A stretch of 5,875 nt of DNA. Origin: Syntrophomonas sp. (lineage in GTDB: Bacteria; Bacillota; Syntrophomonadia; Syntrophomonadales; Syntrophomonadaceae). The stretch's first letter is position 1; each line of letters opens with the position of its first letter. The notes beneath the pieces are model-generated. The model did no database searches, was not told where the DNA came from, and saw only the letters and a program-made list of their open reading frames with translations. A program made the translations under genes and the position numbers. This document shows positions 1 through 5,329 of the stretch, one piece after another. The stretch covers positions 1 through 5,875 of the forward strand of contig JAQUUV010000007.1 in the NCBI GenBank assembly GCA_028693695.1, read 5' to 3'.

Positions 1-41
1 AAGGAAAGAAAAACCAGATCCTGAATAATCATTTTGTTCAT
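1..41 (-). CDS. kdpA: KdpA N-terminus, K+-transporting ATPase channel subunit (partial)
   Basis: Only the first 13 codons are present; the gene runs off the left edge. The ATG lies at 41-39 and overlaps the kdpF stop codon as ATGA, the usual sign of translational coupling. A GAGGTGA ribosome binding site sits at 54-48 inside kdpF with 6-base spacing. The visible peptide (MNKMIIQDLVFLS) is hydrophobic after a few residues, as expected for the first membrane helix of KdpA. By family knowledge, KdpA is the K+-selective channel-like subunit of the KdpFABC P-type ATPase in the cytoplasmic membrane. The assignment rests mainly on position directly behind kdpF, since too little protein is visible for a domain call. 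Confidence 0.8.
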   Translation of the reverse strand, partial: MNKMIIQDLVFLS

Positions 42-127
42 AACTCTTCACCTCGAAATAAGACATAAAATAGATAGCTCAGTAACACCAGCGCAACCAG
101 CCCTGAAATCACCAAAACAGTTCCCAT
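38..127 (-). CDS. kdpF: KdpF, small subunit of the K+-transporting ATPase
   Basis: A 29-residue single-span membrane peptide too short for most gene callers. It begins MGTVLVISGLVALVL, continues through SYLFYVLF and ends RGEEL. Length, one uninterrupted helix, the aromatic SYLFYVLF stretch and a short polar acidic tail match E. coli KdpF (also 29 aa, with GYLVYAL and a short tail). KdpF is a lipid-like stabiliser of the KdpFABC complex. The start is ATG at 127 with GGAG about 10 bases upstream; the stop overlaps the kdpA start. The small ORF ending at 155 lies 27 bases upstream, so the three are probably one transcript. Confidence is high because size, hydrophobic pattern and the kdpA overlap agree. 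Confidence 0.9.
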   Translation of the reverse strand: MGTVLVISGLVALVLLSYLFYVLFRGEEL

Positions 128-154
128 AAACCGATCACTCCATTGCTTTTTTAA

Positions 155-283
155 TTAAATGCCCTTTATTCCTATGAGTATAGCTTGCTTAATATTTTCT
201 TCAGCATGCAAAAAGGTGTTTTCTATTAAAGAATCCGTTGCCAATTGAATAAATTCTTCATATGCATTTGGATTATATACCAC
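155..283 (-). CDS. Unrecognised 42-aa small protein heading the kdp operon
   Basis: A GTG-started ORF of 42 codons (MVYNPNAYEEFIQLATDSLI at the N-terminus, ending IKQAILIGIKGI). It has the best ribosome binding site in the kdp region, GGAGGTGA at 296-289 with 5-base spacing, and lies 27 bases upstream of kdpF in the same direction. I do not recognise the protein. It has no signal peptide or clear membrane span. It is acidic through the middle (EE, D, E, EE) with regularly spaced hydrophobic residues, consistent with a short amphipathic helical peptide. It could be a small regulatory or accessory protein of Kdp, a leader peptide, or the remnant of a longer gene. The strong RBS and operon position argue that it is translated; function is unknown. 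Confidence 0.65.
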   Translation of the reverse strand: MVYNPNAYEEFIQLATDSLIENTFLHAEENIKQAILIGIKGI

Positions 284-288
284 GTTTT

Positions 289-296
289 TCACCTCC
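289..296 (-). promoter_or_regulatory. Strong ribosome binding site of the kdp-leading small ORF
   Basis: GGAGGTGA on the minus strand, fully complementary to the 16S rRNA 3' end, is followed by five bases and a GTG codon. It is the main reason for accepting the 42-codon ORF and for choosing GTG at 283 as its start. Confidence 0.75.
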
Positions 297-371
297 ATTA
301 AAAACCTGACGTGATCTGCGATAATAACTTCCAATTTGATTGATATTTAGCTGGGATTACGAATCGCAAAC

Positions 372-400
372 TTGATAAGCATTTTATTAAGCTTTCTCAA
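372..400 (-). promoter_or_regulatory. Candidate sigma-A promoter for the kdp operon
   Basis: The minus strand reads TTGAGA at 400-395 (5 of 6 to TTGACA), then exactly 17 bases, then TATCAA at 377-372 (4 of 6 to TATAAT). A start near 365 would give a leader of about 80 bases before the GTG at 283. It is the best-spaced sigma-A match between the terminator at 917-953 and the kdp genes. In A+T-rich DNA such matches arise by chance, so this is inference. Another TATAAT on the same strand at 501-496 lacks a properly spaced -35 box. Confidence 0.35.
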
Positions 401-797
401 TAGCAAAGAATAATATGATCTAATCTCTACTGCTTTTTTATATACAGTAAACATAACCCCCAACCCCAAAATAATTTTTTTCTCCCAGCAATTTTATTAT
501 AGTGACCTTCGGATAAAAAAGGTGTTAAGGAAAAAGACCGGGGGATAAAGATTGTATAAAGGAAAACGAACAGACAGAAATTAGAATACAGAATTCGCAA
601 AATAGAACAGGTTCGATTCAGCAATCCTAGCGTTAATGAATATCGACGAGAGCCGTTAAACTGTTTCTGATGGGTGTAAGCACTGGAAAACCATTTGTGA
701 ATTCGAATTGGATCGAGATTGATTTTGTGCATATAAACCAACTCATCATTTTGAGCATTGGATTATTTGGCAGCCCGGATGCTTTGGATCTGCAGTG

Positions 798-852
798 GGA
801 TAACAGCTATAGGTTAGGCAAACCACAGGCCAGCTGCCTAGCAGCTGAGTCT
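798..852 (+). other. Long imperfect hairpin, possible part of a plus-strand RNA
   Basis: CAGCT (804-808) plus GTTAGGCA (813-820) pair with TGCCTAGC (835-842) plus AGCTG (843-847), one T-G pair included. This gives a 13-bp stem with a 4-base bulge (ATAG, 809-812) and a 14-base loop. Four more pairs (798-801 with 849-852) extend it across a small internal loop. The helix is 65 bases before the plus-strand-oriented terminator at 917-953. No T-run follows, so it is not itself a terminator. It could be a structured RNA element or chance pairing; I recognise no RNA family. Confidence 0.4.
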
Positions 853-916
853 GTCTTACAAGTCTAAATAGGAAATAAGTTTCACACCTGGTTTCTAAAA
901 GCACATAATAATAACA

Positions 917-953
917 ATCCCGTACCACAATAAGCGATACGGGATGTTTTTTT
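917..953 (+). terminator. Rho-independent terminator, T-run on the plus strand, possibly bidirectional
   Basis: ATCCCGTA (917-924) and TACGGGAT (938-945) form a perfect 8-bp stem with a 13-base loop, followed after one G by seven T (947-953) on the plus strand. In the minus direction the stem is followed only by a broken T-rich run (TTGTTATTATTA), a weaker signal. It lies 41 bases past the spoVK stop, so it may end the spoVK transcript, but its best orientation implies a transcript arriving from the left on the plus strand, where no protein gene is visible. Confidence 0.8.
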
Positions 954-993
954 GTAACTTTATTTATCAAATCATACCAAATTACCTACAAAC

Positions 994-1893
994 CTATATT
1001 ATCAAACCGTTTGGCAAGTCAACTTCCTCAATCATCATCAGATCCTTGCGGGTAAGATAATCTCTGTCAACAATTCGCAAGGCCTGTAACCTAATAGACT
1101 TTTCAACTAGATTGCGCACATATCTGGCATTACCGCTGTGAGGATGGCGACTTTTAGCAAACTCATCCAGGTTACACTTTAGTTTCCACCGGCATTTATT
1201 GCTTAGTTCATAATCCCTTTCACAATACATTTGTAATGCAATTCGAAAAAGCTCCTCATTATCATAGTCGGTAAAATCAATCTGTACCGGAAATCGAGAC
1301 CTAAGACCCGGATTGGATTTCAGGAAAAAATCCATTTCACTGCAATAACCGGCCAGGATAACAATAAGATTATCACGATTATCCTCCATAGCTTTGACCA
1401 AGGTGGCAATTGCCTCTTTACCAAAATCTTTTTCTCCTCCCTGAGCTAAAGTATAGGCTTCATCCACAAAGAGGATTCCTCCCAGGGATTTCTTTATAAT
1501 TTCTTTGGTCTTTTGAGCCGTATGACCAATGTACTCTCCAACCAGGTCGGCTCTTTCAGCCTCTACCAGATGTCCTCTGCCTAAAACCCCAATATCATGG
1601 AATATCCTGCCCAATATCCTGGCTACCGTAGTTTTGCCGGTTCCTGGATTTCCTTTAAAAACCGCATGCAGAACTGTAGGACACGCTTTCAACTGTTTTT
1701 GGGCTCTCTGTTTTTGAATCAAGGAAAAAGCGGTTACTTCAGCAATGTTTCTTTTCACCTGTTTCAGGCCGATTAGCTGTTCCAACTCATTAAATGCGTC
1801 GGTGCGCGCAAATGAAAGCGGAGCCACCTCTGGATCTGCAGCAACCCCCTGACTGTCATTCGCAACAGTTTTAAACTTCATGGATATTTCCAT
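994..1893 (-). CDS. spoVK: Stage V sporulation protein K, CbxX/CfxQ-type AAA+ ATPase
   Basis: A 299-residue AAA+ ATPase, close to the 322 aa of B. subtilis SpoVK. Visible motifs: Walker A GNPGTGKT (81-88), the family block HLVEAERADLVGEYIGHTA (108-126), Walker B ILFVDEAY (140-147), sensor 1 in ILAGY (179-183), arginine-finger region NPGLRSRF (194-201) and sensor 2 GNARYVRNLVEKSIR (254-268). The EAERADLVGEYIGHTAQKT block is nearly the same as in Bacillus SpoVK. By family knowledge, SpoVK acts in the mother cell during spore maturation; its mechanism is poorly known. ATG at 1893 is chosen, with a weak GGTGAT about 5 bases upstream; ATG at 1881 is an alternative. A candidate sigma-K promoter lies at 1925-1953. 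A decayed copy of the 5' end lies at 3003-3160. Confidence 0.9.
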   Translation of the reverse strand: MEISMKFKTVANDSQGVAADPEVAPLSFARTDAFNELEQLIGLKQVKRNIAEVTAFSLIQKQRAQKQLKACPTVLHAVFKGNPGTGKTTVARILGRIFHDIGVLGRGHLVEAERADLVGEYIGHTAQKTKEIIKKSLGGILFVDEAYTLAQGGEKDFGKEAIATLVKAMEDNRDNLIVILAGYCSEMDFFLKSNPGLRSRFPVQIDFTDYDNEELFRIALQMYCERDYELSNKCRWKLKCNLDEFAKSRHPHSGNARYVRNLVEKSIRLQALRIVDRDYLTRKDLMMIEEVDLPNGLII

Positions 1894-1951
1894 TCATATC
1901 ACCACTTTTAATCAAAGTCTAAATTAATATATGATAAACAGACCAAAGTGG
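1791..1951 (-). repeat. Intact partner of the ~160-bp duplicated segment
   Basis: This stretch (spoVK upstream region plus codons 1 to about 34) is the intact member of a diverged direct duplication; the decayed member is at 3003-3160, about 1.2 kb away in the same orientation, with yitT in between. Shared blocks flank and include the start codon, so the similarity is not limited to a regulatory site. Confidence 0.7.
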
Positions 1952-1953
1952 TT
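1925..1953 (-). promoter_or_regulatory. Candidate sigma-K promoter of spoVK
   Basis: The minus strand has AACC (1953-1950), exactly 16 bases, then CATATATTA (1933-1925), matching the sigma-K consensus mACm-N16-CATAnnnTA at every defined position. Predicted initiation near 1918 leaves about 25 bases before the spoVK ATG. A mother-cell late sigma factor fits the known stage V role of SpoVK. In the decayed copy upstream of yitT the corresponding -10 reads CACAGACAC, so the promoter is lost there. The motif is short and A+T-rich, so chance cannot be excluded. Confidence 0.45.
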
Positions 1954-1994
1954 ACACTGAATGCTAATATACCTGTACATCTGCTTGAGGCAGA

Positions 1995-2897
1995 TTAAAA
2001 CTCTGGACCGCTTTTTTTGAATCCCTGACCTAAAACCTCAATAGTTTCATTAATAGTAATAAAGGCATTGGGATCAATCTGAAATACAATTTCCTTTAAA
2101 CGTGGCAACTGAGTCCTAGCTATAGTAACCATAATGATATCCCTGGTTTCACCGGTATAGGCTCCCCGACCCACCAGATAAGTACACCCGCGATTCAGAT
2201 TATTAATGATTTCTGCCGCTATATCCTCACATTGTTCGGATACTATCATGGCGGTTTTGCTCAGATTGGAACCTAACTGTACATTGTCCACCACCTTGCC
2301 ACTCACGTAAATGGATATAGCCGAAAAAAGGGTCAGTTCTATATTCGAGGTAAATAGAAAAACGCCTAGTATAAACACATTTACTACGGAAAAAATGTTG
2401 CCGAAATTATACCCCCAAAAACTGCTGATTATCACCGCTATAATATCCATTCCCCCGGTGGACCCCTTACTGCGAAGGGTGATTCCAATTCCCAAACCGG
2501 ATAATACTCCTCCAAGTATCGCCGCCAACAATAGATTATTTAGTCCTAGCTCAAGCTGCCAGTTCTGGGTAATCCTAAGAAAGCCGGTTAATGCCAGCAT
2601 TCCTATGAGACTATAGAGAGCAAATCGCTTACTGATGAATTTATATCCCATTATAAAGATTGGTATGTTAAGACCTATATACCAGACCCAGATGTCCACC
2701 CCGACAAGAAACTTAAGTATAATAGCAATCCCGGTGACCCCACCCGTTAAAATGTGAGCCGGTACCATAATCACTTGTATGGAAAGGGCGAGTATAAACG
2801 ATCCCAGCAGAATCCCCAGGATGTCTTGATAAGAAATCTTTTCCCTAAATCTTCTCAGGCTGGATGCCACCCTACCCATCGGCCTACTTATGTGCAT
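1995..2897 (-). CDS. YitT family membrane protein (YitT domain plus DUF2179)
   Basis: A 300-residue integral membrane protein. Residues about 25-190 form five or six hydrophobic spans and carry the family blocks PAHILTGGVTGIAII (46-60) and GSTGGMDIIA (145-154). Residues about 215-292 match the soluble C-terminal DUF2179 domain, with RGCTYLVGRGAYTGE (236-250) and IDPNAFITINETIEVLGQGF (274-293). Length fits the family (280-300 aa). The frame stays open to 3023, but ATG at 2897 has GAGGAGG six bases upstream and gives the family length; the extra 42 upstream codons lie in or beside decayed spoVK sequence. The gene is separated from hfq by a terminator, and spoVK follows 101 bases downstream with only a 6-bp hairpin at the stop (1979-1995), so read-through is possible. 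Substrate is not known for this family. Confidence 0.9.
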   Translation of the reverse strand: MHISRPMGRVASSLRRFREKISYQDILGILLGSFILALSIQVIMVPAHILTGGVTGIAIILKFLVGVDIWVWYIGLNIPIFIMGYKFISKRFALYSLIGMLALTGFLRITQNWQLELGLNNLLLAAILGGVLSGLGIGITLRSKGSTGGMDIIAVIISSFWGYNFGNIFSVVNVFILGVFLFTSNIELTLFSAISIYVSGKVVDNVQLGSNLSKTAMIVSEQCEDIAAEIINNLNRGCTYLVGRGAYTGETRDIIMVTIARTQLPRLKEIVFQIDPNAFITINETIEVLGQGFKKSGPEF

Positions 2898-2903
2898 AAT
2901 CTG

Positions 2904-2910
2904 CCTCCTC
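2904..2910 (-). promoter_or_regulatory. Ribosome binding site fixing the YitT start
   Basis: GAGGAGG on the minus strand, six bases before the ATG at 2897. The upstream ATG at 3023, which would add 42 residues, has no comparable site. Confidence 0.8.
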
Positions 2911-3002
2911 AATGCAAACGATAACAACTCCATTACATGTCTTTTGATTGGGGTTATACAAGAAATCTTTTTGTCTATAGTGATGTTGCAAACGCAAGAG
3001 AG

Positions 3003-3160
3003 TAGATGCGTCGATGCAGGCAAAAAAGAGGAGCCGCCTCATAAGATGGATTAACACGCAGGCTATCATTCGCAAGATTTATTAACTACATGAATATTTC
3101 CATTATCCCACCAATTATAATTTCATCTGACCTGTGTCTGTGATAAATATGTCCAAATGG
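3003..3160 (-). pseudogene. Decayed copy of the spoVK 5' end and upstream region
   Basis: Read on the minus strand, this segment aligns with 1951-1791 (spoVK upstream region and first ~34 codons). Matching landmarks in order: CCA(C)TTTGG, TTTATCA, TTGGTG/GTGGTG, ATGGAAATAT-CATG (start codon at 3103 versus 1893), TTGCGAATGA, GAGG-GGCTCC-CTTT, and GACGCAT-TA. From the start codon about 80 bases align without gaps, roughly four in five identical in the first half. Translation in the spoVK frame gives MEIFM then a TAG, then LINLANDSLRV and EAAPLF, against MEISMKFKTVANDSQGV and EVAPLS in the intact gene. A 2-base deletion follows, then similarity fades. No ATPase motif remains. The simplest reading is a partial duplication or an old second spoVK that decayed between hfq and yitT. 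Confidence 0.75.
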
Positions 3161-3179
3161 AGAAGCCTACAGAAATTAG

Positions 3180-3217
3180 AAAAACAACTTTACGTGAACT
3201 CATGACCACGTAAAGTT
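3180..3217 (-). terminator. Rho-independent terminator after hfq
   Basis: On the minus strand AACTTTACGTG (3217-3207) and CACGTAAAGTT (3196-3186) form a perfect 11-bp stem with a 10-base loop, followed by G and five T (3184-3180). It ends the mutL-methyltransferase-miaA-hfq operon. A separate short hairpin, CCTGGA-AGC-TCCAGG at 3247-3261 (plus-strand bases), sits directly behind the hfq stop codon without a T-run; it may protect the mRNA end or slow polymerase. Confidence 0.85.
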
Positions 3218-3261
3218 ATAATATATACTATGTCGATCTTAGTACCCCTGGAAGCTCCAGG

Positions 3262-3510
3262 CTATTCATCCTCGTTTCTGGCATCCATATTGATAACTGC
3301 TATAGGCTTAAGGGGGGCAACCGTTGATATGGCATGCTTATAAACAAGCTGTTGGCGCCCTTCCAGTTCAACAATAACTGTAAAGTTATCAAAACCCTTT
3401 ACCAAACCTTTTAACTGAAATCCGTTTACAAGAAATATTGTGACCAATATTTTATCTTTCCTTACCTGATTCAGATAAGCGTCTTGTAAATTAAACTGAT
3501 TCTTAGCCAT
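3262..3510 (-). CDS. hfq: RNA chaperone Hfq
   Basis: An 82-residue Sm-like protein. The N-terminal helix MAKNQFNLQDAYLNQVRKDK carries the conserved Gln9 of the proximal face. The Sm1 strands follow (VTIFLVNGFQLKGLVKGFDN, 23-42), and the Sm2 motif YKHAIS is at 58-63. Residues 64-82 form a short acidic tail (NMDARNEDE), typical of Gram-positive Hfq. Hfq forms a hexameric ring that binds small RNAs and mRNAs. The ATG at 3510 gives the usual MAKNQ start; an in-frame TTG at 3513 is 8 bases from AGGGGG (3527-3522), versus 11 for the ATG, so a one-residue-longer form is possible. The gene follows miaA by 64 bases, a widespread arrangement, and a strong terminator follows. Confidence 0.97.
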   Translation of the reverse strand: MAKNQFNLQDAYLNQVRKDKILVTIFLVNGFQLKGLVKGFDNFTVIVELEGRQQLVYKHAISTVAPLKPIAVINMDARNEDE

Positions 3511-3574
3511 CAAGGTAAAATCCCCCTATTTAATAATTTTTCTATAAATGTCATAAACAACACCTATGTATATT

Positions 3575-4507
3575 CTACACCTTGCCTAATTGTCCTTCCA
3601 TAATATCATATATTTTATTCAGCAGTACATCTGGGTTAGAATAATCTGATACATTGATCCACTGTATGCGCTTGTCTTTATTAAACCAGGTATATTGCCG
3701 TTTAGCATAACGCCGAGTCTCCCTCTTAATATCCTGCAATGTCTCCTGCCAGGTAATCATGCCTTCCAGGTAAGAATATATTTGCTTATAGCCCAGAGCC
3801 TTCATGGAATTCTTGGATAAATCACAACCATTTTCTCTAAGCTCTGCAACTTCCTCAACCAAGCCGTCAGCCACCATTTTATCTACCCTTTCCTCGATAC
3901 GGGCATAGAGCTGGTCTCTTTCCAAGAAAAGTCCCACTACCGAAAGATTATAGGCAAAACGGTTTCTGGTCTGGAAATCTGAGAAGGCTTGCCCAGTCAG
4001 GTCATGCACTTCAAGAGCCCGTATTATTCGTTTTTTATCATTGGGCCCTATTTTCAAGGCATACTCCCTGTCAACCAACAGAACTTGCTCATACAGATAA
4101 TCAAGTCCATTTTCTAGACATGCCTGTTCCCATTTATTACGCACTGTCTCCTTGGACTCTATCGGAAAAAAGTCAAAATCATCGACCACGGCTTGGTAAT
4201 ATAGTCCGGTTCCTCCCACTAGAATGGGAATGTTCCCCCGTTCAGTAATGCTTCTGATTTCTTGCTGGGCCAACTTCTGATAGTCAGCTACGGTAAAAAC
4301 AACATCAGGGTCCACAATGTCAATTAAATGATGGAACACCATACTAAGCTCTGCCGGGCTGGCTTTAGCAGTACCAATATTCATGCCTTTGTATACCTGC
4401 ATGGAATCGCAGGATATAATTTCCCCTTTTAATCTTTGCGCCAGTTTTATGGATAGCTCTGTTTTACCGACAGCTGTTGGCCCCACCAGGGCTGCTAATT
4501 TGAGCAT
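3575..4507 (-). CDS. miaA: tRNA dimethylallyltransferase MiaA
   Basis: A 310-residue protein of normal family length. Motifs: P-loop GPTAVGKT (9-16), DSMQVYKGMNIGTAK (34-48), HHLIDIVDP (59-67), VGGTGLYYQAVVDDF (97-111), KKRIIRALEV (158-167), ALGYKQI (237-243) and C-terminal RRYAKRQYTWF (265-275). MiaA transfers dimethylallyl from DMAPP to N6 of A37 in tRNAs reading UNN codons, giving i6A, which stabilises codon pairing. The ATG at 4507 has AGGAGG five bases upstream. It starts 40 bases after the methyltransferase stop and is followed by hfq, consistent with one operon. All catalytic regions appear intact. Confidence 0.98.
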   Translation of the reverse strand: MLKLAALVGPTAVGKTELSIKLAQRLKGEIISCDSMQVYKGMNIGTAKASPAELSMVFHHLIDIVDPDVVFTVADYQKLAQQEIRSITERGNIPILVGGTGLYYQAVVDDFDFFPIESKETVRNKWEQACLENGLDYLYEQVLLVDREYALKIGPNDKKRIIRALEVHDLTGQAFSDFQTRNRFAYNLSVVGLFLERDQLYARIEERVDKMVADGLVEEVAELRENGCDLSKNSMKALGYKQIYSYLEGMITWQETLQDIKRETRRYAKRQYTWFNKDKRIQWINVSDYSNPDVLLNKIYDIMEGQLGKV

Positions 4508-4547
4508 AAAACCCTCCTGTTACTATGTTTATGACACAAAAATTTGT

Positions 4548-5327
4548 TTAATCAGTAATTATGACACCATACGTAATGGGATTATGCTTGCTCCCCATTA
4601 TTTTTTGGAATCCTAGCCTTTCAATTTCCAGACCTGCCAGCAAGGTTTTCAGTACCACGCGTTTTCTGGCGACACGACAGGCTTCCTGTATAGTATCTTT
4701 ATTCAGAGCATCATGATTAGCCAATTTCCTCAAGGGTGAAATAGGTTGACTGCGCAAAAGAGGCTTGGTGAACATAGGATCAAAGTAAACAATATCATAA
4801 GACTGATCACCTTGCTGGCACAGGAACTTTTTATGATCGCTATTAATTATCTCTACTCTCTTAATTGCTTTATTCAGCCACGGCATATTTCCCTGGTACA
4901 GTTTCATCCCCCAACTTATTACATGGGCAACTTCTGATTGGTATTCCAATCCAGTAATTTTACCAGTCTCGGAAAAGTAAGAAGCTACAATGGAATCGGC
5001 TCCCATTCCCAAGGTACAGTCTAGAAAACTATCTCCCTTATTCAACTGGCAAGCTTGAATCAATAAATCTTCCCGGCCCTTTTTTCGATATTCGGCAATC
5101 CTGACCTTGGCCATACTAGGATGAAAAAACAACTTCTCATTTTCAACATAAAGAATCGGCCCTTCTGTTTCCCAGACTATAACCCCTTCTGCGCCATGTT
5201 CTGCGGCCAGTTTTGCCAGGCTGCTACTACGGCGAGGAATATATTCTAGCCCGCTATCACTCATAAACTCTGCCATAGTCTCGTTTACACTGTCTATAGA
5301 CTGGGGAGTCGTAACGATAAATTTCAT
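4548..5327 (-). CDS. Class I SAM-dependent methyltransferase, RsmJ/YpiP-like
   Basis: A 259-residue protein starting MKFIVTTPQS. The N-terminal part has the conserved block FFHPSMAKVRI (67-77). The Rossmann fold follows, with SAM-binding motif I FLDCTLGMGADSIVASY (101-117), an acidic GLEYQ after strand 2 (126-130), NSDHKKFL (162-169) and the catalytic motif DIVYFDPMF (178-186). The DPMF motif and CTLG-GxDS glycine loop resemble RsmJ, which methylates G1516 of 16S rRNA in E. coli; whether this Firmicutes branch shares that target is inference. ATG at 5327 is preferred because AGGA lies 7 bases upstream; the ATG at 5333, overlapping the mutL stop as ATGA, is only 2 bases from that site. Either start implies coupling to mutL translation. 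Confidence 0.85.
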   Translation of the reverse strand: MKFIVTTPQSIDSVNETMAEFMSDSGLEYIPRRSSSLAKLAAEHGAEGVIVWETEGPILYVENEKLFFHPSMAKVRIAEYRKKGREDLLIQACQLNKGDSFLDCTLGMGADSIVASYFSETGKITGLEYQSEVAHVISWGMKLYQGNMPWLNKAIKRVEIINSDHKKFLCQQGDQSYDIVYFDPMFTKPLLRSQPISPLRKLANHDALNKDTIQEACRVARKRVVLKTLLAGLEIERLGFQKIMGSKHNPITYGVIITD

Positions 5328-5329
5328 AA

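Larger units (their letters stand above)
301..916. other. Intergenic region without a convincing protein gene
   Basis: About 615 bases between the spoVK terminator and the kdp operon. Open frames exist on both strands (for example 670-867 plus and 427-741 minus), but none has a ribosome binding site, recognisable domain or protein-like composition. Contents I can support: the candidate kdp promoter at 372-400, a possible KdpE-like motif at 437-453, and a long imperfect hairpin at 798-852 shortly before a terminator whose T-run faces the plus strand. I compared the kdp leader by eye with the ydaO (c-di-AMP), SAM, cobalamin, GEMM and T-box signatures and saw no match. No tRNA or rRNA is visible. 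Confidence 0.6.

Noticed and set aside
347..454. 35-codon minus-strand ORF (starts MFTVYKKAVEIRSYY)
   Set aside because: Composition is plausible for a small basic peptide, but the only Shine-Dalgarno candidate is a G-run two bases from the ATG, and the best kdp promoter lies inside it.
301..490. c-di-AMP (ydaO) riboswitch in the kdp leader
   Set aside because: Known to control potassium genes in some Firmicutes, but the conserved ydaO blocks are not visible by eye; an Infernal scan would settle it.
609..620. GGTTCGATTC resembling a tRNA T-arm
   Set aside because: Flanking bases do not form the T stem, and no acceptor, D or anticodon arms can be built around it.
427..741. 104-codon minus-strand ORF in the intergenic region
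   Set aside because: No ribosome binding site and a low-complexity aromatic- and leucine-rich composition typical of A+T-rich non-coding DNA; no motif recognised.
813..842. Integron attC-like site (GTTAGGC ... GCCTAGC)
   Set aside because: The core half-sites are in the wrong order, one deviates from consensus, and no integrase or cassette is present.
670..867. 65-codon plus-strand ORF before the terminator
   Set aside because: No ribosome binding site, no recognisable domain, and its 3' half is made of the hairpin sequence at 798-852.
1979..1995. Hairpin ATCTGC-N5-GCAGAT at the YitT stop as a terminator
   Set aside because: Only 6 bp and no T-run follows; too weak to call termination.
2898..3023. 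N-terminal extension of the YitT frame to an ATG at 3023 (342 aa)
   Set aside because: The added 42 residues are encoded in or next to the decayed spoVK copy, have no ribosome binding site and exceed the family length; ATG at 2897 has a perfect GAGGAGG.
2884..3075. 63-codon minus-strand ORF before yitT
   Set aside because: It is another frame through the spoVK relic, overlaps the yitT start, and has no ribosome binding site.
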